Positions 1 through 8,760 of a DNA stretch of 64,000 bases are shown piece by piece (the first letter of the stretch is position 1; each line of letters begins with the position of its first letter). The notes under the pieces were generated by a model. The model did no database searches. It was not told the DNA's origin and saw only the letters and a program-made list of their open reading frames with translations. The DNA comes from Poriferisodalis sp965116715 (GTDB lineage: Bacteria; Actinomycetota; Acidimicrobiia; Acidimicrobiales; Poriferisodalaceae), in assembly GCA_965116715.1 (NCBI GenBank), contig OZ220724.1, positions 682,001 to 746,000 on the forward strand, read 5' to 3'. Made by a program: the position numbers and the translations under genes.

Positions 1-387
1 CCCCGCAAGAAGACACTGCGCCCGCTGTGGCCGCCGATCATCGAGGACGGGATCGTGACGGCCGACGAACTGGCCGAGATCGGTCGACGCTCCTACTTGG
101 CCAGCTACCTCAACGCCGTCATCCCGGCAAGCGCCTACTACGTCCACGCGCTGTCGGTCCACCCGGATCTGCACGGCCAGGGGATCGGCGCCGCACTGAT
201 GAAGGACGCCATCAAGCGGGCCACCGATGAGGGCTACCGGGTCGTCCACCTCGACGTGCTGTCGGATAACCCGGCCGTCAAGTTCTACGAAGCCTTCGGG
301 TTCGAAGTCTTGGCTCAGACGGTGACGCCGATTCCCCACAGCCACGGCGTACCGATGGAACAGCGCATGTCGCTCGACCTCCGCTGA
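1..387 (+). CDS. GNAT family N-acetyltransferase, 5' truncated by window edge
   Basis: The frame is open from base 1, so the true start lies outside the window; 128 residues are visible. The stretch HPDLHGQGIGAALM carries the Q-x-x-G-x-G/A acetyl-CoA pyrophosphate loop, and NPAVKFYEAFGF near the C-terminus is the usual GNAT motif B. The family transfers an acetyl group from acetyl-CoA to an amine; the substrate cannot be told. The next gene follows after 20 bases on the same strand, so the two may be co-transcribed. Confidence 0.85.
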   Translation, partial: PRKKTLRPLWPPIIEDGIVTADELAEIGRRSYLASYLNAVIPASAYYVHALSVHPDLHGQGIGAALMKDAIKRATDEGYRVVHLDVLSDNPAVKFYEAFGFEVLAQTVTPIPHSHGVPMEQRMSLDLR

Positions 388-407
388 TCCGGAAGGGGCC
401 GATCGCA

Positions 408-1370
408 ATGACTGAATTCGTCCGCACCGACGACACGCACTTCGACGCGCTGACCGACTGGCAGTACGAGCCTCGTTACCACCAGTGGAAGGACCTGCGC
501 GTCCACTACATCGACGCAGGCCCAGTCGACGGGCCCGTCATGCTGCTGCTGCACGGCATGCCGACGTGGGCGTACCTGTACCGCACCATGATTCCGGGTC
601 TCATCGACGCCGGTTACCGCTGCATCGCGCCCGACCACCTCGGCTTCGGCCGCAGCGATAAGCCCACCGACCCGAACTGGTACTCGATCGCCCGGCACAC
701 CGAGGTGCTCACGTCGCTGATCGGCGGACTCGACCTGACTGACATCTCCGTCGTGTGTCAGGACTGGGGCGGCCCGATCGGCCTAGCCCAAGCGGCGATG
801 ATGCCCGAGCGATTCAGCCGTCTCGTCATCATGAACACGTGGCTCCACCATCCGGAGTTCGACTACGACGAGAGCTTCCTGCAGTGGATCGACGCATGGA
901 AGCCGGGCGGCCGGTATGCGCACCCGCAGCCGAGCATCGGGCTCGTGCCGTTGCTGGCGGGACGCATGGTTCGCTCACGTGACGTGGTTCCGGCGATCAA
1001 AGCAAGAGTCGAACCAGAACTCGAGGGCGAAGCGGCACTGAGGTACGCCGGATTCTCAGCACCGTTCAGAGGCCTGCCCGAAGAGGGCTTCAACGGCGCC
1101 CGCTGGTTCCCGCTGTCTATCCCGGTCGGCAACTACGACAGCGGCAATGGCGCTGGTCAAACGCTGCATTACCGGACGCTGCTCGACTGGCCGAACGCCA
1201 CGCACTTCGTCTGGGGTGCCCGCGATGACGGCTTCAGCGAAGAGTGGGGTCGCACTTGGGCTCGTCAGATGAACGCGCCGATCGACGTGCTGCCCGATGC
1301 GGGCCACTTCCTGCAGTTCACCCACGGCCCCGAGATCGTCGAGCACATCTTGCGACGCGCCCGCAGCTGA
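408..1370 (+). CDS. Haloalkane dehalogenase-like alpha/beta hydrolase
   Basis: This 320-residue alpha/beta-hydrolase has the oxyanion stretch HGMPTW at residues 49-54, very like DhlA-type haloalkane dehalogenases. The nucleophile elbow QDWGG puts Asp (about residue 119) instead of Ser at the nucleophile position, and the catalytic His sits in DAGHFLQ (about residue 300). Asp plus a following Trp is the hallmark of haloalkane dehalogenases, which hydrolyse carbon-halogen bonds to alcohols; epoxide hydrolases share the Asp, so that remains an alternative. Length is normal. A purine-rich GGAAGGGG lies 9 bases before the ATG. No signal peptide, so cytoplasmic. Confidence 0.85.
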   Translation: MTEFVRTDDTHFDALTDWQYEPRYHQWKDLRVHYIDAGPVDGPVMLLLHGMPTWAYLYRTMIPGLIDAGYRCIAPDHLGFGRSDKPTDPNWYSIARHTEVLTSLIGGLDLTDISVVCQDWGGPIGLAQAAMMPERFSRLVIMNTWLHHPEFDYDESFLQWIDAWKPGGRYAHPQPSIGLVPLLAGRMVRSRDVVPAIKARVEPELEGEAALRYAGFSAPFRGLPEEGFNGARWFPLSIPVGNYDSGNGAGQTLHYRTLLDWPNATHFVWGARDDGFSEEWGRTWARQMNAPIDVLPDAGHFLQFTHGPEIVEHILRRARS

Positions 1371-1415
1371 AGGGCGCTGCACCCGACGCTGCCCGCCCGC
1401 TGAGGCCGGCGACGC

Positions 1416-1805
1416 CTACTCCCTGTAGGCGACGGCGTCAATCTCGATGAGCGCACCGGGGATGATGATCCCCGCGATCACGGTCGTGCTCGCCGGCGGT
1501 TCGCCGGGGAAGTACTTCTTGCGGGCGGCGCTGTAGGAGCCGTACTGGTCGACATCGGTGATGTACGCCTGCAGCTTGACGACATCGGACATCTCGAATC
1601 CCTCTTCGGCGAGCGCAAGCTGGATGTACTCGAAGATCTCCTCGGTCTGGCCACCCATGTCCTTGGTGAGATCGTTCGCGATGCAGCCCGAGACATAGAC
1701 CGACGGACCGGCTCGTACCGCCGGCGCGAACGCCCCGGAACGGATCAGCTCGGGGACCGGATGTGCCTCGATGAGCGCTTCTGAACGGATGACCTTGCCT
1801 GCCAT
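1416..1805 (-). CDS. RidA family (YjgF/YER057c/UK114) protein
   Basis: A 129-residue protein of normal RidA length. The N-terminal PVPELIRSGAF-type start, the central VYVSGCIAND and the C-terminal PGALIEIDAVAYRE match the family, whose members hydrolyse reactive enamines/imines to ketones and ammonia. Several residues near the usual Arg of the active site are replaced, so this may be one of the RidA subgroups with another role. It lies 21 bases downstream of the TauD-type dioxygenase gene on the same strand, so the two are probably one operon; TauD-type enzymes release aldehydes or amines that a RidA could follow. Confidence 0.85.
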   Translation of the reverse strand: MAGKVIRSEALIEAHPVPELIRSGAFAPAVRAGPSVYVSGCIANDLTKDMGGQTEEIFEYIQLALAEEGFEMSDVVKLQAYITDVDQYGSYSAARKKYFPGEPPASTTVIAGIIIPGALIEIDAVAYRE

Positions 1806-1826
1806 GGCCGGAGACTAACCCTCCGA

Positions 1827-2672
1827 TCAGACAGGACGATCGCCGATGAGCGTCACTCGCTCCATGCGCCGGTGCATGCCGCCGTGGTCGGGCACCGCGT
1901 AGTGCTGGGTGCAGCGGTTGTCCCACTGCGCAATCGAACCCGCACGCCACCGGAACCGGCACTGGTACTCAGGCGTCGAGGCCTCGTCGTAGAGACGCTG
2001 GCGCAGCGAGCGGCTCTCCTCGGGGGTCATCCCGTCGATCGTCAGCGTGAAGATCCGGTTGACGTACAGGCTCTTGCGCCCGGTGACTGGGTGGGTCCGC
2101 ACGACCGGATGCTTCTGATCGGGGAATCGCTCGGCAGCCTCGGCACGCTTGCGGTCGCTCATGCCACGCCCGAACGCCTTGACGTAGGAGTGGATCGCGA
2201 AGCGGCCGTCGATCTGCTCCCGCAGATCGTCGGGAAGGCGCTCGTAGGCCAGTTCCATGTTCGCGAAGCAGGTATCGCCGCCGTAGGGCGGGACGATGCG
2301 GCCCAGTAACACCGAACCGAGCGGAGGGCACTCGCGGAACGTCACGTCAGAGTGCCAGGTTTCAGCGGCATAGAAGCTGTCTGCGGTCGATTCGAGGACG
2401 AGGATCTCGGGGTGATCTTCGACGCTCGGCGCGAACGGGTGGACTTCCAGCTCGCCGAGCGCTCGCCCGTAGGCGACATGCTCGCCCTGAGTGAGCTCTT
2501 GGTCTCTGAAGAACAGCACCTTGTGCGCCAGCCAGGCGTCCTGCAGCTCGGCAATCAACTCGTCGTCAAGCTCCCGCAAATCGACGCCGGCGATCTCGGC
2601 GCCGATCGAGCCGGTGAGCGGCTCCACCCGGATGCGGTTGTACTGGTTCGGCTTCACCGCATCGACACGCAC
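1827..2672 (-). CDS. TauD/TfdA family 2-oxoglutarate-dependent dioxygenase
   Basis: A Fe(II)/2-oxoglutarate dioxygenase of 281 residues. The iron ligands are visible as H107-x-D109 (in TWHSDVTF) and a distal His near residue 257 (in CTQHYAVPD), with the co-substrate Arg region RWRAGSIAQWDNR just before it. The start chosen is GTG at 2672, with a GGAGG about 8 bases upstream; the frame runs open further to 2849, but that part does not resemble the family. Members split sulfonates, sulfate esters or aryloxyalkanoates. The divergent neighbour is an alkylsulfatase, so a sulfated or sulfonated substrate is a fair guess. Followed by ridA. Confidence 0.88.
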   Translation of the reverse strand: MRVDAVKPNQYNRIRVEPLTGSIGAEIAGVDLRELDDELIAELQDAWLAHKVLFFRDQELTQGEHVAYGRALGELEVHPFAPSVEDHPEILVLESTADSFYAAETWHSDVTFRECPPLGSVLLGRIVPPYGGDTCFANMELAYERLPDDLREQIDGRFAIHSYVKAFGRGMSDRKRAEAAERFPDQKHPVVRTHPVTGRKSLYVNRIFTLTIDGMTPEESRSLRQRLYDEASTPEYQCRFRWRAGSIAQWDNRCTQHYAVPDHGGMHRRMERVTLIGDRPV

Positions 2673-2806
2673 GTCAGTCTCCTCCGAGGCCCACCACTCG
2701 GGCCCGCAGTTGCTGCTCCCGCACAGATACTCGCAGATACACCACAATCGGTCCTCAACCGATTCGGCGGCTTGCACCCGCACGAAGCAATCGACGGAGG
2801 ACCGGC

Positions 2807-4708
2807 ATGGCTCCAGGCGAGCACGACGATCACGGCCAGGCCAGTCCACCCGGGCCGAAGTCGCCGACTGATTTCACCGTTGCAGCCAACTCTGCAGCCG
2901 CAATTTCCTTCGACGACCCCGGTGACTTCGAACGCGCCAGCAGGGGTCTCGTCGCCCAGCTCGACGATGGCCGCGTCACCATGGGCGAACACGTGGTGTT
3001 CGATGTGGCACGTCACGCCTTCGTCAACGAGTCGGCGGAAGCTCCCCCGTCAGTGCATCCGAGCCTGTGGCGGCAGGCCCGGCTGAACGTCCACCACGGC
3101 CTCTTCGAAGTGGCCGAGGGCGTCTGGCAGGTGCGCGGCTACGACATCGCCAACATCACGTTCCTGGCCGGCACCGACGGCTGGCTGGTCATCGACCCTC
3201 TGACCAACGCACCCGCAGCCGCCGCAGCGCTGGACCTTGCCAACCGCACGCTCGGCACTCGCCCGGTCAGCTCGATCATCTACACCCACTCCCACGCCGA
3301 CCACTTCGGCGGCGTGCTCGGCGTCACGAGCCCCGAGGCGGTGGCGGCCGGCGATGTGCAGATCGTGGCCCCCGATGGGTTCCTGCAGGAAGTCGTCAGC
3401 GAGTTCGTCATCGCCGGGCCGATCATGGGGCGACGGGCCGCTTACCAGTTCGGACCCCTGCTGCCGCCGGGCCCGCTGGGCCACGTCGACTGCGGGTTGG
3501 GTTCCACGATGGGCTTGGCACGCTCGGACCTGATCGCGCCGACCGACACCATCTACGAGACCGGCGAGGAGCTTGTCCTCAGCGGCATCCGGATCGTCTT
3601 CCAGAACACGCCCGACGCCGAGGCCCCTGCGGAGATGAACTTCTTCTTCCCCGACAAGCGCCTGCTGTGCATGGCCGAGAACTGCACACACACGCTGCAC
3701 AACCTCTACCCGATCCGGGGCGCGCAGACCCGAGATGCCCTGGCGTGGAGCAAGTACATCCAGCACGCCATGGACATGTGGGCGGACGACTCCGACATGA
3801 TGTTCGCGAGCCACCACTGGCCCCGGTTCGGCATCGCCGACGTTCGGGCGTTCCTGACAATGCAACGTGACGTCTATCGCTGGATGCACGACCAGACCAT
3901 GCGATTGGCGAACCAGGGTCTGCGGCCGACCGAGATCGCGGCCGAGATGCGACTGCCGGCCGAGTTCGACCAGTCCCACGTGCAGGGGTACTACGGCACG
4001 GTGTCGCACAACTGCCGCTCGGTCTACAACCGCTATCTCGGCTGGTATGACGGCAATCCGGCCAACCTCGACCCGCTCCCTCCGGTCGAGGCAGGTGCCA
4101 ACTACGTCGAGTTCATGGGCGGGGCCGATGCCGTGTTGGCGCGGGCCCGCGAGTGCTTCGGACGCGGCGAGTACCGCTGGGTGGCCCAGGTCGTCAATCA
4201 CGTGGTGTTCGCCGACCCGTCCAACTCCGAGGCGCGCCGTCTCCAGGCTGACGCACTCGAGCAGCTCGGCTACCAGTCGGAGTCTGCGACGTGGCGCAAC
4301 GCCTACCTGATGGGCGCGAAGGAGCTGCGGGAAGGCTCTCCGGATTGGGGACGCATTCCGGCCCGCGATATGTCGCAAGCCATGACCGCAGAGCACCTGT
4401 TCGACGTGGTCGGCGTTCGCTTCGATCCAGATGCGTTCAGCGCTGGGCCAGTCACCGTCAACGTGCACTTCACCGATCTCGGCGAAGATCACGTGCTCGG
4501 CATCGGTCGCTCGGCCATCCACCACCGGCCGAATGCTGTCGACCCGAATGCTGCTGCATCGATCCGCACCGACCGCGCCACGTTTGCCGGCGCACTCAAC
4601 GACGCCGGCGCGCTCGACCGAGCCGGAATCACTGGCGATCGATCGATCCTGCAATCGCTGTTCGCCAGCCTGACGGTCTTCCCCACTGCACCGCTGATCG
4701 AGCCCTGA
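2807..4708 (+). CDS. Alkyl sulfatase (SdsA1/BDS1-type metallo-beta-lactamase fold)
   Basis: 633 residues, the normal length for linear alkylsulfatases that hydrolyse SDS-like sulfate esters to alcohol and sulfate. The zinc motif THSHADHFGG starts at residue 160, and AENCTHTLHNLYPIRGAQTRD and SHHWPRFG match later metal and active-site segments. The middle part (YYGTVSHNCRSVYNRYLGWYDGNP) is the dimerisation domain and the last ~130 residues are the SCP2-like domain thought to bind the alkyl chain. A GGAGG stands 9 bases before the ATG. No clear signal peptide is visible, unlike secreted SdsA1. Transcribed away from the TauD gene over a 134-base divergent promoter region; the P450 follows downstream. 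Confidence 0.93.
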   Translation: MAPGEHDDHGQASPPGPKSPTDFTVAANSAAAISFDDPGDFERASRGLVAQLDDGRVTMGEHVVFDVARHAFVNESAEAPPSVHPSLWRQARLNVHHGLFEVAEGVWQVRGYDIANITFLAGTDGWLVIDPLTNAPAAAAALDLANRTLGTRPVSSIIYTHSHADHFGGVLGVTSPEAVAAGDVQIVAPDGFLQEVVSEFVIAGPIMGRRAAYQFGPLLPPGPLGHVDCGLGSTMGLARSDLIAPTDTIYETGEELVLSGIRIVFQNTPDAEAPAEMNFFFPDKRLLCMAENCTHTLHNLYPIRGAQTRDALAWSKYIQHAMDMWADDSDMMFASHHWPRFGIADVRAFLTMQRDVYRWMHDQTMRLANQGLRPTEIAAEMRLPAEFDQSHVQGYYGTVSHNCRSVYNRYLGWYDGNPANLDPLPPVEAGANYVEFMGGADAVLARARECFGRGEYRWVAQVVNHVVFADPSNSEARRLQADALEQLGYQSESATWRNAYLMGAKELREGSPDWGRIPARDMSQAMTAEHLFDVVGVRFDPDAFSAGPVTVNVHFTDLGEDHVLGIGRSAIHHRPNAVDPNAAASIRTDRATFAGALNDAGALDRAGITGDRSILQSLFASLTVFPTAPLIEP

Positions 4709-4806
4709 GTGGGGCAGCGGGTCCTACGCTTGACCCCGGCAGACGCCGGACGTGCAGTGACGCCCGCTCGCAAGCCGCGCTGCCGAGGCCACAAAGGAAC
4801 CGCCAG

Positions 4807-6045
4807 ATGACTGAGACAGCTCCCGTCGAGGACTGGGCCACCGACTACGACATCTTCGACCCCGATTACGTACGCGACCCGGCTCCCGTCTGGGATGAGC
4901 TGCGGGACGGCTGCCCCGTCGCTCACACGGAGCGCTGGGGCGGCTCGTTCCTGCCCACCCGGTACGACGATGTGCAGGCGCTCGCCAAGATGGTCCCCGA
5001 GCTGTCCAGCGGCGACCCGCTGGTGACCACCCCGCCTCCGGAAATCATCGAAGAGCTGCTCATGGACCCCGTCTTCGAGAAATACGGCGCGAACGCAGCA
5101 CCCATCTCGGAGGACCCACCGGTCCACGGCTGGACACGACGCCTGCTGCTGCCGCATTTCACGCAGAAGGCCGTGCAGGCTCACCGCGACTACACGGTCG
5201 ATCTCGCCAACCGCCTCATCGATGGCTTCATCGACGACGGCGCCGTCGATGCTGCCGGGCGGTACGCCCAGCAGATCCCGCCCCGGGTCATCGCGCACCT
5301 CATGGACGTGGATGAAAGCCGGGTGGACGACTTCACCTACTGGGTGCAGTGCATCTTGGAGTTGGGGCTCTCGGACGTGCAACTGCGCCTCAAGTACCGG
5401 CGAGTGATCCGCGATTACTTCCGCGAAGTCGTCGAGGAGAAGCTGGCGAATCCCGATGACGGCTTCGTGTCCGCGCTGCTGGCGGGGACCGACGACGAGG
5501 GCGAGCCGGTCGATCCCATGAGGGTGGTCGGCATGCTCAACCTGCAGCTCATTGCCGGCATCGACACCACGTGGAGCTCGATCGGCTCTGCCCTGTGGCA
5601 CTTCGGCACCCACCCCGCCGATCGTGAGCGGATGGTGGCCGAGCCCGAGCTGTGGCCCTCGGCCATCGAGGAGCTGTTGCGCTTCTACTCGCCGGTCACC
5701 ATGGGCCGCCGAGCCGCCGAAGACGTGGAATTCGGCGGCGTCACGATCCCTCAGGGCAGCAAGGTGCTGATGAACTTCCCGGCGGCGAACCGCGACCCGG
5801 AAGTCTTCGAGCGCCCCGACGAGGTCATCCTGGATCGGCCGCACAACCGGCACATCGCGTTCGGCGCAGGCATCCACCGATGCGCCGGCTCGAATCTGGC
5901 TCGCCTGGAGATGGACATCGCCCTGCGCACCTGGTTCGAGCGCATTCCGGACTTCGAGGTGAGCGAGTCCGGCGAGGTCACCTGGGCAGGCGGGCAGGTG
6001 CGCGGTCCTCGCTACCTCCCGACCCGCTTCCTGTCAACCCGCTGA
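4807..6045 (+). CDS. Cytochrome P450
   Basis: A 412-residue soluble bacterial P450. The I-helix oxygen motif AGIDTT lies at residues 250-255, the ExxR helix is EELLR, and the haem loop FGAGIHRCAGSNLARLE carries the thiolate Cys359. The ATG at 4807 is chosen because AAAGGAAC stands 7 bases upstream and the N-terminus MTETAPVEDW fits the family; the frame is open far upstream inside the alkylsulfatase gene. The family mono-oxygenates small molecules using electrons from a ferredoxin; no ferredoxin or reductase gene is next to it. It lies 98 bases after the alkylsulfatase on the same strand and may hydroxylate the released alcohol or a related compound (inference). Confidence 0.93.
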   Translation: MTETAPVEDWATDYDIFDPDYVRDPAPVWDELRDGCPVAHTERWGGSFLPTRYDDVQALAKMVPELSSGDPLVTTPPPEIIEELLMDPVFEKYGANAAPISEDPPVHGWTRRLLLPHFTQKAVQAHRDYTVDLANRLIDGFIDDGAVDAAGRYAQQIPPRVIAHLMDVDESRVDDFTYWVQCILELGLSDVQLRLKYRRVIRDYFREVVEEKLANPDDGFVSALLAGTDDEGEPVDPMRVVGMLNLQLIAGIDTTWSSIGSALWHFGTHPADRERMVAEPELWPSAIEELLRFYSPVTMGRRAAEDVEFGGVTIPQGSKVLMNFPAANRDPEVFERPDEVILDRPHNRHIAFGAGIHRCAGSNLARLEMDIALRTWFERIPDFEVSESGEVTWAGGQVRGPRYLPTRFLSTR

Positions 6046-6046
6046 G

Positions 6047-6823
6047 TCAACCGAGATTGGCGCCGCCGTCGCTGTGGATGAAGCGACCGGTCATGCCCCG
6101 TGACGCGTCGGACGCTAGGAACACGTAGCACTCCGCGTGGTCGGCAGGGCCGAGGGCGACGTTCAGCGGGCTGCGCCGGCGGATGGACTCGAGCCGGTCG
6201 GGTTCGGAACCGAGCGACCGGTCGCCCAGCCCGAGCGAGCGCAGACCCCGCAGGTCGGTGCTGTGGGTGCCGCCGGGTGCAACGCCGTTCACACGAATAT
6301 CGGGTGCCAGCTCATGCGCCAGTGACACCACGCAGCCGCGCACGGCGAACTTGCTGGCCACGTACAGGATTCCCCCGCGACCCGGCACAAAGCTGCTGGT
6401 GGAACCGGTCAGGATCACTGAGCCCGAACTGGCGCGCAGCGGATCGATGCTGGCCTGCACCGCGAGCAGCATCGACCGCACGTTGATGTCCATGACCTCG
6501 GCAAAGGCGTCGTCGAGCGCATCAGCAGGCAGCGCCTCCAAGCCGAGGTAGAAGTCGAACAGTCCGACGCAGCTCACCAGCGTGTCGATGCCGTCGTAGG
6601 CGTCCAGCATCGCCGACACTGCTGCGTCGTTGTCATCGGCATTGGCGGCGTCGCCGCAGACGACGGGTCCGGACCCGGCTGCGGCCAGCGCCTCGCACTT
6701 GCGAGCATCGATCTCCAGCGCACCCACCTTGGCACCCTCGGCCACAAAGGCGTCGAAGACTCCCCGACCGATGCCCGACCCCGACCCGACGATCAAAGCC
6801 CGGTTGCCGGCCAGCCTGCTCAC
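6047..6823 (-). CDS. Short-chain dehydrogenase/reductase (SDR)
   Basis: 258 residues with a Rossmann fold. The nucleotide loop is VGSGSGIGRG near the N-terminus, a small variation on TGxxxGIG, and the catalytic set is Ser in LTGSTSS, then Y-V-A-S-K. The C-terminal GRFIHSDGGANLG is typical of classical SDRs. It is the last gene of a four-gene minus-strand operon: aldolase, Rieske alpha, Rieske beta and this SDR, 10 bases after the beta subunit. In aromatic catabolism such SDRs usually oxidise the cis-dihydrodiol made by the dioxygenase, which is the likely role here. It converges on the P450 gene with a 1-base gap. Confidence 0.88.
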   Translation of the reverse strand: MSRLAGNRALIVGSGSGIGRGVFDAFVAEGAKVGALEIDARKCEALAAAGSGPVVCGDAANADDNDAAVSAMLDAYDGIDTLVSCVGLFDFYLGLEALPADALDDAFAEVMDINVRSMLLAVQASIDPLRASSGSVILTGSTSSFVPGRGGILYVASKFAVRGCVVSLAHELAPDIRVNGVAPGGTHSTDLRGLRSLGLGDRSLGSEPDRLESIRRRSPLNVALGPADHAECYVFLASDASRGMTGRFIHSDGGANLG

Positions 6824-6833
6824 GAGGTCGCCT

Positions 6834-7364
6834 TCACAGGAAAATGGCCAGGTTCTGGGTGCGCAGAACTGACTCGTCTATCTCGATGTCCCGGGCTCGC
6901 AAGCGCAGCCCGTCCGGCGTCGAGACCAGCACGTCAGTCCGGCCCGCTGACAGCAGGCTCGGCGCTGTGCGATCTCCCCGCGAGCGGTACAGCAGCACGG
7001 CCGATTCGACGACCAGCTCCCCGTCGTCGCCCTCGAAGGTCCGCACGTTCGAGACGTGGTGGCGGATCCGGCTCTGGGGGTCCTCTGTCCAGGCGTAGTC
7101 GGTAGCAAAGCGCTGCACGCGCTTGCGCAGCGAGTACCAGTCTTCGTCAAAGTGGTCCATGGTCTGCACGTCCGACTCGTCGGCGGCCTTGACAGCCGTG
7201 ACCCGCACGGGCATCCGGTAGCGGATCCGCGGGTCCAGGAGCCCCAGCCACGCCTCGTAGTCAGCACTGTCGAGCAGATGGGCCTCCTCGACAAGAAACT
7301 GAGCGGCGGACTGGTGCCGCGGGTCGCTGTAGGGCAGCGGCGACATGCCCCGTTGCACACTCAC
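6834..7364 (-). CDS. Aromatic-ring-hydroxylating dioxygenase, beta subunit
   Basis: 176 residues, a normal length for the small SnoaL-like cone-fold beta subunit of ring-hydroxylating oxygenases. Recognisable parts are the N-terminal AAQFLVEEAHLLDSADYEAWLGLLDP, the middle MDHFDEDWYSLRKRVQRFATDYAWTEDPQSRIRHHVSNVR and the C-terminal end in FL. The GTG start at 7364 overlaps the alpha-subunit stop by 4 bases (GTGA), so translation is coupled and the subunits are made in step. Beta subunits are structural and hold the alpha3beta3 hexamer together. Confidence 0.9.
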   Translation of the reverse strand: MSVQRGMSPLPYSDPRHQSAAQFLVEEAHLLDSADYEAWLGLLDPRIRYRMPVRVTAVKAADESDVQTMDHFDEDWYSLRKRVQRFATDYAWTEDPQSRIRHHVSNVRTFEGDDGELVVESAVLLYRSRGDRTAPSLLSAGRTDVLVSTPDGLRLRARDIEIDESVLRTQNLAIFL

Positions 7365-8740
7365 GCCGGCCGCTCGCCCATACCGAAGGCGATCTGCTCA
7401 CGCGCCGGGGCCGGCTGCGCGACGTGGTCGGCCCACATCGAGAACCAGTGGCGCTGGTTGTGCTCGCCGAAGCCCTGGTAGGCGGTACCCGGACCGCCGA
7501 AACCCTCGAACTGCTCCACGATCGGATCGCCGTCGAGCTTGAGGCCCATGCGATTGTTGAGCAGCAGGTTCCGGGCCATCGAGCCGCGCGCCATGGTGGT
7601 GATCGACACCCAGTTCTCGACGTCGTCCTGCTCGAACATTCCGGACGACCCGAAGCACATCAGGTACGCCTTGTACGAAGCGGCCTTGTAGTCGTCAGGG
7701 GCGTCCGCCGCCACGCAGAACCAGGAGTACACCTCGGTCTCGCCCGGTCCGACCGGCTGCCACAGGCGTACCGAGATGAACGGCGTGATCCGCCCGTCGG
7801 CATCGGTCTGCGGCCAGTTGTGCACGAAGCTCAGGTTCGGGAACAGCGTCGATGCTGAGGGCATGAAGCCCGGCTCGGCGGCCAGTGCCCGCTGGGCCGT
7901 GCTCAGCCTGGCCTCCATTCGGTCGATCATCTCGTCCGGATAGCCGACGTAGGACAGCCCCGACCTGAATTCGCTGCCGGGCGGCAGCTTGTAGGTGGTG
8001 CCCCCGCCCGGCCCGGCGTGCCACAGCACGCCCTCCTTGCGCTTGTAGGGCTTCGGCTCGCCGAACAGCTCGATGTCCACCACGCTCGCGTGGGTGTGGG
8101 GCGTGTGATAGCTGTCGCCCATGAAGTTCTCGGCGCCGATCTTCCAATTCGCCTCCACGCGCCAGCGCTGCGGGCCGCGGAACTCCATCCCGGCTTCACT
8201 CTGGCCCGTGTAGAAGTCGAGGTAGAAGGCGAAGTCGCCGAGCCACGTCTCGAAGTCCGGAGCGTCGGGGTCGAGACTGGCGAAGATCATCCCGTTGCGA
8301 ACCGCGACCGAGGGGGCGGACAAGAGCGCTTGGCCATCCTTGACGAACCCGTCTTCGCCTCCGTAGGCATCGGCATGAAACGGCAGCCCGGCGAGCTGGC
8401 CGTCGTTGCGGTACGTCCAGGCGTGATAGGGACAGCGAAACGTCCGAGCGCTGCCGCGTTCGGCCCGGCACACCTGCATGCCTCGGTGAACGCACATGTT
8501 GGACATCACATGGATGTGGCCGTCGCCGTCGCGGGTCACCAGGAACGAGTCGTCCAGGATGTTGCGGACCACGTAGTCGTTCGGGCGGGCGATCTCGGAT
8601 TCATGGGCCAAGAACGTCCACGCGCGGCCGAACAGCCGGGTCCGCTCCAGCTCGTACACGTCGTCGTCGTTGTACAGGTAGGCGGGAATGAGGCCCTGTC
8701 GCACCGAAGCCGTTACCAGGTCAATGACGTCGGGTTCCAT
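7361..8740 (-). CDS. Aromatic-ring-hydroxylating dioxygenase, Rieske alpha subunit
   Basis: 459 residues from the ATG at 8740, which has AAGGGAG 9 bases upstream. The Rieske [2Fe-2S] site is C83-x-H85 (CVHRG) with C103-x2-H106 (CPYHAW). The mononuclear iron site is in NWKIGAENFMGDSYHTPHTH, with His at 212 and 217, and a later Asp in the DDVENW segment. These enzymes insert both atoms of O2 into an aromatic ring; the third iron ligand and the overall layout match the biphenyl/phenylpropionate type rather than the short oxygenases. No ferredoxin or ferredoxin reductase gene is adjacent, so electron donors must come from elsewhere. It follows the aldolase gene by 20 bases. Confidence 0.93.
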   Translation of the reverse strand: MEPDVIDLVTASVRQGLIPAYLYNDDDVYELERTRLFGRAWTFLAHESEIARPNDYVVRNILDDSFLVTRDGDGHIHVMSNMCVHRGMQVCRAERGSARTFRCPYHAWTYRNDGQLAGLPFHADAYGGEDGFVKDGQALLSAPSVAVRNGMIFASLDPDAPDFETWLGDFAFYLDFYTGQSEAGMEFRGPQRWRVEANWKIGAENFMGDSYHTPHTHASVVDIELFGEPKPYKRKEGVLWHAGPGGGTTYKLPPGSEFRSGLSYVGYPDEMIDRMEARLSTAQRALAAEPGFMPSASTLFPNLSFVHNWPQTDADGRITPFISVRLWQPVGPGETEVYSWFCVAADAPDDYKAASYKAYLMCFGSSGMFEQDDVENWVSITTMARGSMARNLLLNNRMGLKLDGDPIVEQFEGFGGPGTAYQGFGEHNQRHWFSMWADHVAQPAPAREQIAFGMGERPA

Positions 8741-8760
8741 GGACGGTGCTCCCTTCTGCA

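Noticed and set aside
3050..4654. 534-codon open frame on the minus strand
   Set aside because: Mirror of the alkylsulfatase gene, no family motif of its own.
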